Source: CAZRUM01 sp964603435 (GTDB lineage Bacteria; Patescibacteriota; Patescibacteriia; Magasanikbacterales; UBA922). From it: a DNA stretch of 17,541 nt. Under the pieces are notes generated by a model that was not told the origin of the DNA, searched no databases, and saw nothing but the letters and a program-made list of their open reading frames with translations. Where the stretch lies: assembly GCA_964603435.1 (NCBI GenBank), contig CAZRUM010000017.1, forward strand, positions 1 through 17,541, given 5' to 3'. Positions 6,532-12,766 of the stretch are shown here, in pieces (positions within the stretch are counted from its first letter, which is position 1; every line of letters begins with the position of its first letter). Both the position numbers and the translations under genes were made by a program.

Positions 6532-7107
6532 TTAAGAGATCAAAAAATTAGACAAGATAGAATCTATGAAATCTTCATCATCACAATTAAAATATAATGT
6601 ATAAACATTACTTCCATTCTGCGTCTTATATTCTGGAAGGCCCGACCCAACATATTCTCCAAAATATTTGATCACATACCATGTACCATTCTTTTCTATT
6701 TCCTCAATCTTATGATCTGTACACTCACTATCTAAAGAACAACTCTCTTCAACGTCTCTATAAATATTATCTAAATAACCTAAGGAGCTTTCCACAGAAA
6801 CCTTACAACCTGGTGTACCACCGTAACCTGGCTCTGGTTCTTTAAAATTTTGAATTGCTAAGCCATTCTCTGAGTTTACATATTTATCCTCGCCCACAAC
6901 AACCTCAAACCCCTCCTCCACATTCCTCACAGTCTTAGTCCCATCTTCATTTTCTGTCACCTCAATATTTGAGACTTCATCAGTTGGAGCACTGACCTTA
7001 TTAAAATAAAAAAAGCCAATAACAATGGCTAAAATAACAACTACCCAAATCATAAGTTTTTTGCAAGTGCAATTCATCTTACCACATTTGCAGGTTTGTT
7101 TTTCCAT
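6532..7107 (-). CDS. Membrane-anchored protein with cytoplasmic Cys cluster (191 aa)
   Basis: The family is not recognised. The N-terminus (1-17) carries two CxC pairs (C6, C8, C13, C15) among lysines, then a single membrane helix (about 18-35, IWVVVILAIVIGFFYF). The remaining 155 residues are acidic and predicted outside, with four cysteines (C101, C123, C129, C175) that could form two disulfides. The topology (N-in) follows from the lysines before the helix. The CxC-x4-CxC cluster could bind a metal ion, which is inference only. It lies 1 bp upstream of the giant surface-protein gene on the same strand, so the two are almost certainly co-transcribed and may act together at the envelope. The ATG at 7107 has no SD. 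An extended -10 promoter lies 30 bp upstream. Confidence 0.7.
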   Translation of the reverse strand: MEKQTCKCGKMNCTCKKLMIWVVVILAIVIGFFYFNKVSAPTDEVSNIEVTENEDGTKTVRNVEEGFEVVVGEDKYVNSENGLAIQNFKEPEPGYGGTPGCKVSVESSLGYLDNIYRDVEESCSLDSECTDHKIEEIEKNGTWYVIKYFGEYVGSGLPEYKTQNGSNVYTLYFNCDDEDFIDSILSNFLIS

Positions 7108-7137
7108 AAATTTTTATGTTAAATATTAATATGAAAT

Positions 7138-7146
7138 ATTATAGCA
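7138..7146 (-). promoter_or_regulatory. Extended -10 promoter of the 7107-2700 operon
   Basis: On the minus strand, TGC-TATAAT (7146-7138) is a perfect extended -10. The -35 position is poor (TTTCCT). The predicted leader is about 24 nt, very AT-rich and without an SD. Confidence 0.6.
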
Positions 7147-7176
7147 TAAAGACAGCGGTGAGGAAATACAATAAAA

Positions 7177-7205
7177 AAAACACCTCGATAAAATCGAGGT
7201 GTTTT
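7177..7205 (-). terminator. Rho-independent terminator of the cold-shock gene
   Basis: CACCTCGAT (7181-7189) and ATCGAGGTG (7193-7201) form a perfect 9-bp stem with a 3-nt loop, extended by A4/T4 to 13 bp. On the minus strand it ends in eight T. It lies 16 bp after the stop codon and also separates the gene from the downstream operon. Confidence 0.9.
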
Positions 7206-7220
7206 AACTTTAAAAGAAGC

Positions 7221-7424
7221 TTATTCTGCTTTTTTAACGTTTACGGCATTTAAGCCTTTTGGACCTTCTTCGACTTCAAATTCTACTTTGTCGCCTTCAC
7301 GAAGATCATTGTATTCTACGTCAACTAGTGAGTTAGCGTGGAAAAAAAGATCTTTTTCTTCGCCTTCACGAGCAATGAAACCAAACCCCTTATCGGTAAG
7401 TCTGGCAATAGTACCTTGTTGCAT
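7221..7424 (-). CDS. csp: Cold-shock domain protein (CspA family, 67 aa)
   Basis: This is a single cold-shock OB-fold, a small cytoplasmic protein that binds single-stranded RNA/DNA and melts mRNA structure. RNP1 is seen as KGFGFI and RNP2 as DLFFHANSL, followed by LREGDKVEFEVEEGPKG and a typical AVNVKKAE end. The 67-residue length fits the family when the ATG at 7424 is used. The in-frame ATG at 7457 would add 11 non-conserved residues (MITYSHLFYKN) and is rejected. The AUG has no strong SD, but its roughly 87-nt leader can fold (see 7431-7496), as known for cspA-type mRNAs. It has its own near-consensus promoter and terminator, so it is monocistronic. Confidence 0.95.
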   Translation of the reverse strand: MQQGTIARLTDKGFGFIAREGEEKDLFFHANSLVDVEYNDLREGDKVEFEVEEGPKGLNAVNVKKAE

Positions 7425-7430
7425 ATTTTT

Positions 7431-7496
7431 GTAAAACAAATGTGAGTAAGTTATCAAATTCTAGTGTGGGCCCAAACTCGACTCTGTTTGTTTTAC
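7431..7496 (-). promoter_or_regulatory. Structured 5' leader of the cold-shock mRNA
   Basis: GTAAAACAAA (7431-7440) and TTTGTTTTAC (7487-7496) are a perfect 10-bp inverted repeat ending 6 nt before the ATG. A second pair, TATCAAA (7452-7458) with TTTGATA (7506-7512), interleaves with it, so the two helices are either exclusive or form a pseudoknot. TTTGATA overlaps the predicted transcript start, so this second pairing is uncertain. Confidence 0.45.
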
Positions 7497-7517
7497 GACA
7501 CCGTTTTTGATAGCTAC

Positions 7518-7546
7518 ATAATACCATAGGACTTTTTTTCTGTCAA
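7518..7546 (-). promoter_or_regulatory. Promoter of the cold-shock gene
   Basis: On the minus strand there is a perfect -35 TTGACA (7546-7541), a 17-bp spacer and -10 TATTAT (7523-7518) preceded by TGG (extended -10). This is one of the strongest promoters in the window. Transcription should begin near 7511. Confidence 0.82.
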
Positions 7547-7566
7547 GCTCTATTACCTCTACAGGG

Positions 7567-7585
7567 CTAAAATAGGCTATTTTAG
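7567..7585. promoter_or_regulatory. Perfect 9-bp palindrome between divergent promoters
   Basis: CTAAAATAG (7567-7575), one base, then CTATTTTAG (7577-7585). It sits 20 bp upstream of the csp -35 and 50 bp upstream of the -35 of the divergent lipoprotein gene. The symmetry suggests an operator, but no regulator is identified. Confidence 0.35.
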
Positions 7586-7635
7586 GGGGATAACTTCCCA
7601 AAACGGCAATCTATACCCATCTACTAGCAAAAAGC

Positions 7636-7664
7636 TTGACAAACTAGCCAAAACATGGTTAAAT
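7636..7664 (+). promoter_or_regulatory. Promoter of the GC-rich lipoprotein gene
   Basis: A perfect -35 TTGACA (7636-7641), an optimal 17-bp spacer and -10 TTAAAT (7659-7664). The predicted start near 7671 leaves a leader of about 60 nt. Confidence 0.72.
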
Positions 7665-7701
7665 ACTCTATCGCCCTTTTGACAACCTGAACGATAACGA
7701 A

Positions 7702-7726
7702 GCGGGTAGAACCCGCGTACAAGGAG
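7702..7726 (+). promoter_or_regulatory. Leader hairpin and Shine-Dalgarno of the lipoprotein gene
   Basis: GCGGGT (7702-7707) and ACCCGC (7711-7716) make a 6-bp stem with a 3-nt loop. It is followed 4 nt later by AAGGAG (7721-7726), 7 nt before the ATG at 7734. It is the only textbook SD in the window and fixes the start. Confidence 0.65.
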
Positions 7727-7733
7727 CGAGACG

Positions 7734-8123
7734 ATGCAGAAAAATACGTCGGCCATCGTGGCCATCCTCGTCGCCCTCTTGGCTACCGGCTGCATAGACG
7801 CAGGCTACGTCGGCGTCGGCGGTAGCACTCTGACGACACCCGATGTTGTCGAGCCCGGCTGGTACTGGTCGCCGGCCGAGGACGTCCGCGAGGAGGACGT
7901 GAGCGAGCCCGATATAGGCGAGGACCCTTACGACTGGTGTGAGGAGGACAACGATTGCGTCCACCTCGACTGCCTTTGTTGGCAGGGCTTCTGCAACCAC
8001 CGTAGCGTCTGCGACGCCAAGTGGGCAGAAGTAGGCTCCTTCTGCAACACCGACAACACGGTCGACAACGAGTTCTGCTCTCAAGGGCTATGCATACTCG
8101 GCAGGCCCATCTCGACCCAGTAG
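7734..8123 (+). CDS. Cys-rich predicted lipoprotein, GC-rich orphan gene (129 aa)
   Basis: The family is not recognised. There is an N-terminal signal sequence (K3, then AIVAILVALL) and a lipobox-like LATGC with C20 as the probable lipidated cysteine. The mature part has an acidic Pro/Glu/Asp stalk (about 37-66) and a C-terminal disulfide-type domain with nine cysteines (C69, 75, 80, 82, 87, 93, 104, 115, 120). The CEEDNDC and CLCWQGFC spacing resembles short Cys-rich modules of secreted proteins in Myxococcota and similar bacteria. The gene is roughly 60% GC in an AT-rich setting, with G/C-ending codons, which suggests transfer. The plus strand is supported by promoter, leader hairpin, AAGGAG and the signal peptide. 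Open frames on the opposite strand are by-products of the high GC content. An envelope location is likely; the function is unknown. Confidence 0.75.
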   Translation: MQKNTSAIVAILVALLATGCIDAGYVGVGGSTLTTPDVVEPGWYWSPAEDVREEDVSEPDIGEDPYDWCEEDNDCVHLDCLCWQGFCNHRSVCDAKWAEVGSFCNTDNTVDNEFCSQGLCILGRPISTQ

Positions 8124-8125
8124 CC

Positions 8126-8173
8126 GCCACCCTCAGGTGGCAAGGAGAAGCGCGGTCAGCATACTGACCGCGC
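8126..8173 (+). terminator. Two GC-rich 3' hairpins after the lipoprotein gene
   Basis: GCCACC/GGTGGC (8126-8131/8136-8141, CTCA loop) begins 2 bp after the stop. GCGCGGTCAG/CTGACCGCGC (8150-8159/8164-8173, CATA loop) follows. A TATTTTTG stretch comes 12 nt later, so the second stem may terminate imperfectly. A roughly 50-nt AT-rich tail separates them from the terminator at 8226. Confidence 0.55.
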
Positions 8174-8225
8174 GGAGATTCAGTGTATTTTTGCCTTAAA
8201 AAATATAGCGAAGCTCTGTAAATTT

Positions 8226-8258
8226 AAAAACCCTATACCGTTCTGGTACAAGGTTTTT
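8226..8258. terminator. Bidirectional terminator between convergent genes
   Basis: AAAAACC (8226-8232) pairs with GGTTTTT (8252-8258), and an inner TACC/GGTA (8236-8239/8245-8248) closes a 5-nt loop. The plus strand has eight T (8254-8261). On the minus strand it lies 12 bp beyond the DUF4012 stop with five T. It serves the convergent lipoprotein and DUF4012 genes. Confidence 0.65.
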
Positions 8259-8273
8259 TTTATTACTAAAAAA

Positions 8274-10745
8274 TTACTTCTTTTCCATCACCACCCCAAA
8301 AATTTCATCTGTCTCAAGCAAAGTTTTAAATTCAGCTCCATTAGTGGCAAGCTCCAGACTATCATTTTCCTGCCAAACAGGCGACCAATTGTCTGGGTAA
8401 ATAACTTGGGAAACAAACTCACTGTTTATGCCAGATTGTTTTTGAATTAATAGACTATAACGAGAAGTTTGTTTTTGAGTATTGTCTAAAAATTCTCTCC
8501 ACCTATCAACGCCCTTATAATTCTCTTCGGCCCCCAAAACTTGGAAAGGAAGTTTGTAAGTAAAATAAATTTGAGTAGTTTCCCCAGGAGCCACCATGGA
8601 CCAATTTCCAAAAGCAGTCTTACCAAATTCCTGTGTAACTCTGGTACCCGTCCCAGCATGAACACCAATCTCAACTTCATTATTTTTTAAATCTTCATCT
8701 TCTGCGTACCAAGTTTCTGGTACCCTAAAAGCATCTTCTGGAGGATAAACAAAACCACCAGCGTCAACAAGCTCGGCTCCCTCTGGGACATAAACACGCA
8801 GATAATCTACATTATTAACTCCATAAAACATCTCTCCCGGAAAACCTACATGCTCACGGGTAATAATAACCGTATCCACCACGAAACCATCTTCCCCTAC
8901 TATCGCTTGGTGTTCAATTGTTTGTTTTATTCTAGCATCGCTCTTTTGTCCTTGAATATTTGTGTTCACCACTTGCAAATAATCTTGGTTATCACTCTCT
9001 TCTAAAATATCCCCAGTCCAAGCAAATGTTTTCATTTTACTTTGCACGTATTCATCATTAAAATAAACTTGGATTTCTTTTTGCTCAAGTGCTTCGTGAA
9101 GCCCTGCCAAAAGTTGCACTACATTGACAGCACTTAGACCCTCGAGTTGTGATAAGAAATCTCCTGCCAAATCTCCCAAAACTTCTTTTGGTTTATTTAT
9201 CTCTTTATCATAATCCATCTCGACTTCATATTGCAGATCAGACAAAGCATCTTCGCCAGCAATTTCCAAACCATGTTCTTCACTAGACAAAGGACCTACC
9301 ACAGCTAAAAGACGTTCGAGTACAGTGGCGTTAATAGCTATTACCCCGTCAACTGTGACTCCGCGAGCATTTTCATAAAACCAAGCCATTTTTTGAGCAC
9401 TGGCTGGAAAATCAGGAAACCAGTTGGCATCTTGAAATTCCCAACGGCCATTGCTAAGCTGAAGCGGTAGTGGTGGTTCCACAAATTCTTTTAATTGACC
9501 TTGCAAATCGTAAGTTCCCCCACCTGGAACATCCAGATTCATTATCTTACCTTTTTGCACATCCATGATCGCAAAGCTTCCCATAAAACCACCGGTCGGC
9601 CTGAGCTCGTGATTATTTTGGAAGACCAATAAATAACGTTTGAATTGTTCACCTCCAAAAATCAACTCTATTGACTGCGACAAATCTACCAAATCCTGCA
9701 TATCATCAATCATAGTAGCAAACAAAAATTTGAAATCATTAAAAGACTGCTGATATTCTACTGGCACAACTGAAGAATCAACTGCTGACATATCCTCTAG
9801 GGCTTCTCTGTACTGAGGCAATGAACTACGCAAATGATTTGCTAAGATATTAAATCTATCAGTCAAAGCCAATTCATCATTTTTTTCAGCTTCTCGCACA
9901 CCTTTTACAAGATAGGTATTGCCCAGCGCCAAGTGATGACCAGCTTGAAGTAAATGCTGACGGCTAGTCACTTGTTTACCCACTACTGGCAATAGTCCTG
10001 CTACAAATTGCAAAACTTTATATTCTTTTTCTACAATATCATTAGCCTCACCAAAAGAATTGAGAGCAGAATTCAAATCGTACTGAGCTTGATCTACATT
10101 GGCAGAAATAGCCGCCACAGTTGAAGACTGCAAAGACAAAAAAGCATTGGTACTAGACTCTACTACCCGTGCACTTGTGTCTTTTATATCATTGTAATAA
10201 CCTATGGCTGGAAAAGGTATAGCCACTAGCAAAAACAAGGCAATGCTAGAATATGCAAGTTTCTGATAATTTAAACTCGGAATTGCAGACTTCAAACCAG
10301 AAACTGCAGATTGGTAATTATCAAAAAAATTCTGTTTAACTTTTGTTAAATTTATTTTTAATTTCTGTCCAATTTCTTTGCTTATATTTTTTCTAACGAC
10401 TCTTTGTTTTTTATTTTTTTGTTTCACTACTGGAGTCTGATTAGCTCTTTTAACCATTCCCCCAAAATCCAACTCCGCCCATCTTTCTTTTCCGACAACT
10501 TCTTCTTTAAAAGCCTTAACATCTTTCCAAATATCTTTAGGTAATTCTTGTTTCAAATCAACCACATGTGGTGAACGACGGTGAGCTTTGGCAACCTGAA
10601 CCAAGACTACCGGACTTTTTTTGGTAATCTTTTCAACTATTTTTTTTGTAGAAGTATTCTCTGTTAGACTGGGACACGTTCTTCTGTCATGTCCCACTTT
10701 TTTGCAGAGTGAACACTTCCTTTTTTTTATGCTTTGTTTAGCCAT
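8274..10745 (-). CDS. DUF4012 membrane protein with N-terminal CCHC zinc knuckle (823 aa)
   Basis: The N-terminus carries C11-x2-C14-x4-H19-x4-C24 (CSLCKKVGHDRRTCP), a canonical zinc-knuckle spacing with the GH-x-RRTCP form. A basic, presumably cytoplasmic region follows to about 160, then one membrane helix (about 163-184, SSIALFLLVAIPFPAIGYY). A helical outer region (190-350) leads to the DUF4012 signature (about 366-412: RYLLVFQNNHELRPTGGFMGSF) and continues through NWFPDFPASAQKMAWFYE and TVDGVIAINATVLERLL to a beta-rich C-terminus. DUF4012 is of unknown biochemical function; the family is common in CPR bacteria and some Gram-positives and usually lies beside exopolysaccharide genes, as here. 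A role in surface-polymer handling is inferred. The ATG at 10745 has no SD. The gene has its own promoter and a structured leader. Confidence 0.85.
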   Translation of the reverse strand: MAKQSIKKRKCSLCKKVGHDRRTCPSLTENTSTKKIVEKITKKSPVVLVQVAKAHRRSPHVVDLKQELPKDIWKDVKAFKEEVVGKERWAELDFGGMVKRANQTPVVKQKNKKQRVVRKNISKEIGQKLKINLTKVKQNFFDNYQSAVSGLKSAIPSLNYQKLAYSSIALFLLVAIPFPAIGYYNDIKDTSARVVESSTNAFLSLQSSTVAAISANVDQAQYDLNSALNSFGEANDIVEKEYKVLQFVAGLLPVVGKQVTSRQHLLQAGHHLALGNTYLVKGVREAEKNDELALTDRFNILANHLRSSLPQYREALEDMSAVDSSVVPVEYQQSFNDFKFLFATMIDDMQDLVDLSQSIELIFGGEQFKRYLLVFQNNHELRPTGGFMGSFAIMDVQKGKIMNLDVPGGGTYDLQGQLKEFVEPPLPLQLSNGRWEFQDANWFPDFPASAQKMAWFYENARGVTVDGVIAINATVLERLLAVVGPLSSEEHGLEIAGEDALSDLQYEVEMDYDKEINKPKEVLGDLAGDFLSQLEGLSAVNVVQLLAGLHEALEQKEIQVYFNDEYVQSKMKTFAWTGDILEESDNQDYLQVVNTNIQGQKSDARIKQTIEHQAIVGEDGFVVDTVIITREHVGFPGEMFYGVNNVDYLRVYVPEGAELVDAGGFVYPPEDAFRVPETWYAEDEDLKNNEVEIGVHAGTGTRVTQEFGKTAFGNWSMVAPGETTQIYFTYKLPFQVLGAEENYKGVDRWREFLDNTQKQTSRYSLLIQKQSGINSEFVSQVIYPDNWSPVWQENDSLELATNGAEFKTLLETDEIFGVVMEKK

Positions 10746-10751
10746 TTCTAC

Positions 10752-10826
10752 AGCAAATTAAGTTATAAGCAGAGTAAGCAAATTAAGTTATATCACAAAA
10801 AATAAAGCTTAATTTGCTTACTCTGC
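10752..10826 (-). promoter_or_regulatory. Leader of the DUF4012 mRNA with a 19-bp stem and an overlapping direct repeat
   Basis: A perfect 19-bp inverted repeat lies at 10769-10787 and 10808-10826 with a 20-nt loop. A 16-bp direct repeat (AGCAAATTAAGTTATA at 10752-10767 and 10777-10792) provides a second copy of one arm 6 bp from the start codon. The distal arm can therefore pair with either copy: one pairing leaves the start free, the other folds close to it. Confidence 0.65.
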
Positions 10827-10848
10827 ATATTCTGCTTATTACTGGTTT

Positions 10849-10878
10849 ATTATACCATATTTTTTGGCTCTATGTAAG
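10849..10878 (-). promoter_or_regulatory. Promoter of the DUF4012 gene
   Basis: On the minus strand a perfect extended -10 TGG-TATAAT (10857-10849) is preceded at 18 bp by CTTACA (10878-10873), a 4/6 match to the -35 consensus. The predicted start near 10842 gives a leader of about 97 nt. Confidence 0.65.
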
Positions 10879-10880
10879 AA

Positions 10881-10908
10881 AAAACCACCCTATCTGTGGA
10901 TGATTTTT
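10881..10908 (-). terminator. Weak terminator after the coiled-coil gene
   Basis: On the minus strand CCAC (10899-10896) pairs with GTGG (10888-10885), flanked by an A-rich arm and a following run of six T (10884-10879). The stem is short, so partial read-through into the DUF4012 gene is plausible. Confidence 0.35.
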
Positions 10909-10925
10909 ACTATTTTTAATTTACT

Positions 10926-12755
10926 TTAATCCTTTGCCTCAATATGATCTAACTCTTCTGGAGATATCCTGAATTTACCATCTCTAACTCCACGTCTATC
11001 AAGCATTTCATCGTGGTTTTCACTAATAATTAACGAACTAAAATCAAGCTCTTTTGCAACTTCATCAATTTTCTGTATTATATCTAAAAATTGATCCGCC
11101 AAATCCGGCCTACCCGCTTCCAATGCTCCCCCCACTGCTCCAGTTATAGTGAAAGATGTTTTCATAAAATTAATCTCAGTAGACTTTCTCCTAATATCGA
11201 GATTATTAATTGCACTAGCTTTTTTGTCATTTGCCATCTCTACACTATGTGGATCTGCTGTTTCTCCTTTTTCTACACGAGCATTTATTCTAGCTATCAA
11301 ATCTTCAGCATCTCTCAACTCATCTTCACTCTCTTTAATATTTTTTACTCCTTTAAGCAATTGCTCTTCAAAATACACCTTTACAGCATTAATAAAATCT
11401 TCTGGACTTTTAATTTCTTCTGCTGATGGAAGACTACCTGCCCGATAATCACCATATTCTGGAGGATTTTTTATTAGACCAGAAAACTTTTCTTTTCCTG
11501 TCTCATATTCATCAGCTGCTCTCTGTTCTTCCATATTTAGATTAAAAGGACAATCCTCAAAAATTTCTTCTCTAACTTCACCACGCTGTTCGTCTGAAAA
11601 ACTAAAATCAGTATTCATAATATCTTCACGAGTGACTTCCTTTCCATAAGACAATTCTCCCTGTTCATCTTCTTCGGCCACATAAAACCGATTAGTAGAA
11701 GCATCTCTCACATAAATAGGCATTCCCAATTCTCGTGCCACACCAAATACTTCATCCTTATATTGATAACCACTACTCACCTTACCTGTACCCGTTTTAC
11801 TATCGTCTGTAATAAACAAGCCAGCTACTTCTGGTTTAGCTACAATTATCTCGTTGTAACCACCAGATTTTTTATTGGAAGTCACAGCCTCATCAATATC
11901 AGTTTTTATATCTATTCCCTCTCCTGCATTACCAGTTCTTTGGATTCTCTCCTTTCCAACAGTAACACTCCCAGAATCGCCAGAACTAGCTTGTTTTACA
12001 GAACCTTCCTTCAAAACTACTCCGAATAAACTAGCATAAGTTTTATCTTTAAATTCATCCTCATCTTGTGCCAAACGTAGACTAGAAGTAGATATATCAG
12101 GTTGCAAACCCATAACCATTTTCAATTTCTGAGCAAAATCGATACCTTCGCCCTTATTGCGCAAAGCTGTAGTCTGACCCATTCTATCTGAGGATGGTTC
12201 TATAGTGTGAACAAAAACAGCGTTATGTTCAGCACATACATTTCCAATGTCTCTCGTTTCTTTGTCTTCAAAATATTCTTGTACGGCTTCTGAAACTTTG
12301 TCTTCAAAACTTTTGATAGAAGCTTCTATACCTTCCAATGTCGACTGATCGTTCGCTTCATCTTCAAGGTCTCTAAGTAATTCATGAACTTTTTGCCAAT
12401 CTTGTTTCATCTGTTCTACATCTTGAGTCTGTATATCAATTTGTTTTTTTAATCTTTGGATACTGACAAACTCAAGGACTTTACCAAGCGTTTTACTTTG
12501 TTTACCATCAAGTTCTCCTTGTAAAAATTCTAATTGGACAAGAGCTTCTTCTTGTTTTATTTCCCGATTCTGAACTTCCTTTTCAAATTCAGCAATTCGT
12601 TCAGCCAAAATTAGCTGACGTTCTTGCTCAGCTTCTTTTTGTTCTTGTGTTTCAGTACTTAGTTGCTCTGCCTCCCCTCCCAATTTATTTTCAACAACAG
12701 CTAAAGCTTCCTCAGGTACAGATTCCAAAAAATTTTGTCTATTTCCTTCAATCAT
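10926..12755 (-). CDS. Large soluble coiled-coil protein of unknown function (609 aa)
   Basis: The family is not recognised. There is no signal peptide or membrane helix. Residues 28-160 are strongly heptad-like, rich in E, Q and K (for example QERQLILAERIAEFEKEVQ and LKKQIDIQTQDVEQMKQDW), so a long coiled coil is likely. A mixed alpha/beta core follows (about 170-360) with VCAEHNAVFVHTI, GGYNEIIVAKPEVAGLFITDD, ARELGMPIYVRD and NRFYVAEED. The C-terminal third (450-580) is again helical. The gene is 11 bp downstream of a glycosyltransferase gene and upstream of the DUF4012 gene on the same strand, so it belongs to the surface-glycan cluster. It might scaffold or regulate the membrane-associated enzymes. 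The ATG at 12755 has no SD and sits in an AT-only stretch. Confidence 0.75.
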   Translation of the reverse strand: MIEGNRQNFLESVPEEALAVVENKLGGEAEQLSTETQEQKEAEQERQLILAERIAEFEKEVQNREIKQEEALVQLEFLQGELDGKQSKTLGKVLEFVSIQRLKKQIDIQTQDVEQMKQDWQKVHELLRDLEDEANDQSTLEGIEASIKSFEDKVSEAVQEYFEDKETRDIGNVCAEHNAVFVHTIEPSSDRMGQTTALRNKGEGIDFAQKLKMVMGLQPDISTSSLRLAQDEDEFKDKTYASLFGVVLKEGSVKQASSGDSGSVTVGKERIQRTGNAGEGIDIKTDIDEAVTSNKKSGGYNEIIVAKPEVAGLFITDDSKTGTGKVSSGYQYKDEVFGVARELGMPIYVRDASTNRFYVAEEDEQGELSYGKEVTREDIMNTDFSFSDEQRGEVREEIFEDCPFNLNMEEQRAADEYETGKEKFSGLIKNPPEYGDYRAGSLPSAEEIKSPEDFINAVKVYFEEQLLKGVKNIKESEDELRDAEDLIARINARVEKGETADPHSVEMANDKKASAINNLDIRRKSTEINFMKTSFTITGAVGGALEAGRPDLADQFLDIIQKIDEVAKELDFSSLIISENHDEMLDRRGVRDGKFRISPEELDHIEAKD

Positions 12756-12766
12756 ATAATAATAAA

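Noticed and set aside
7425..7457. Upstream in-frame ATG of the cold-shock gene
   Set aside because: It would add 11 residues not seen in the family; the conserved protein begins MQQGTIARL at 7424, and the extra stretch falls in the structured leader.
7668..8130. Long open frames on the minus strand opposite the lipoprotein gene (7668-8084, 7783-8130)
   Set aside because: They are artefacts of high GC content: Arg/Cys-rich or low-complexity translations without promoter or ribosome site, opposite a plus-strand gene with promoter, SD and signal peptide.
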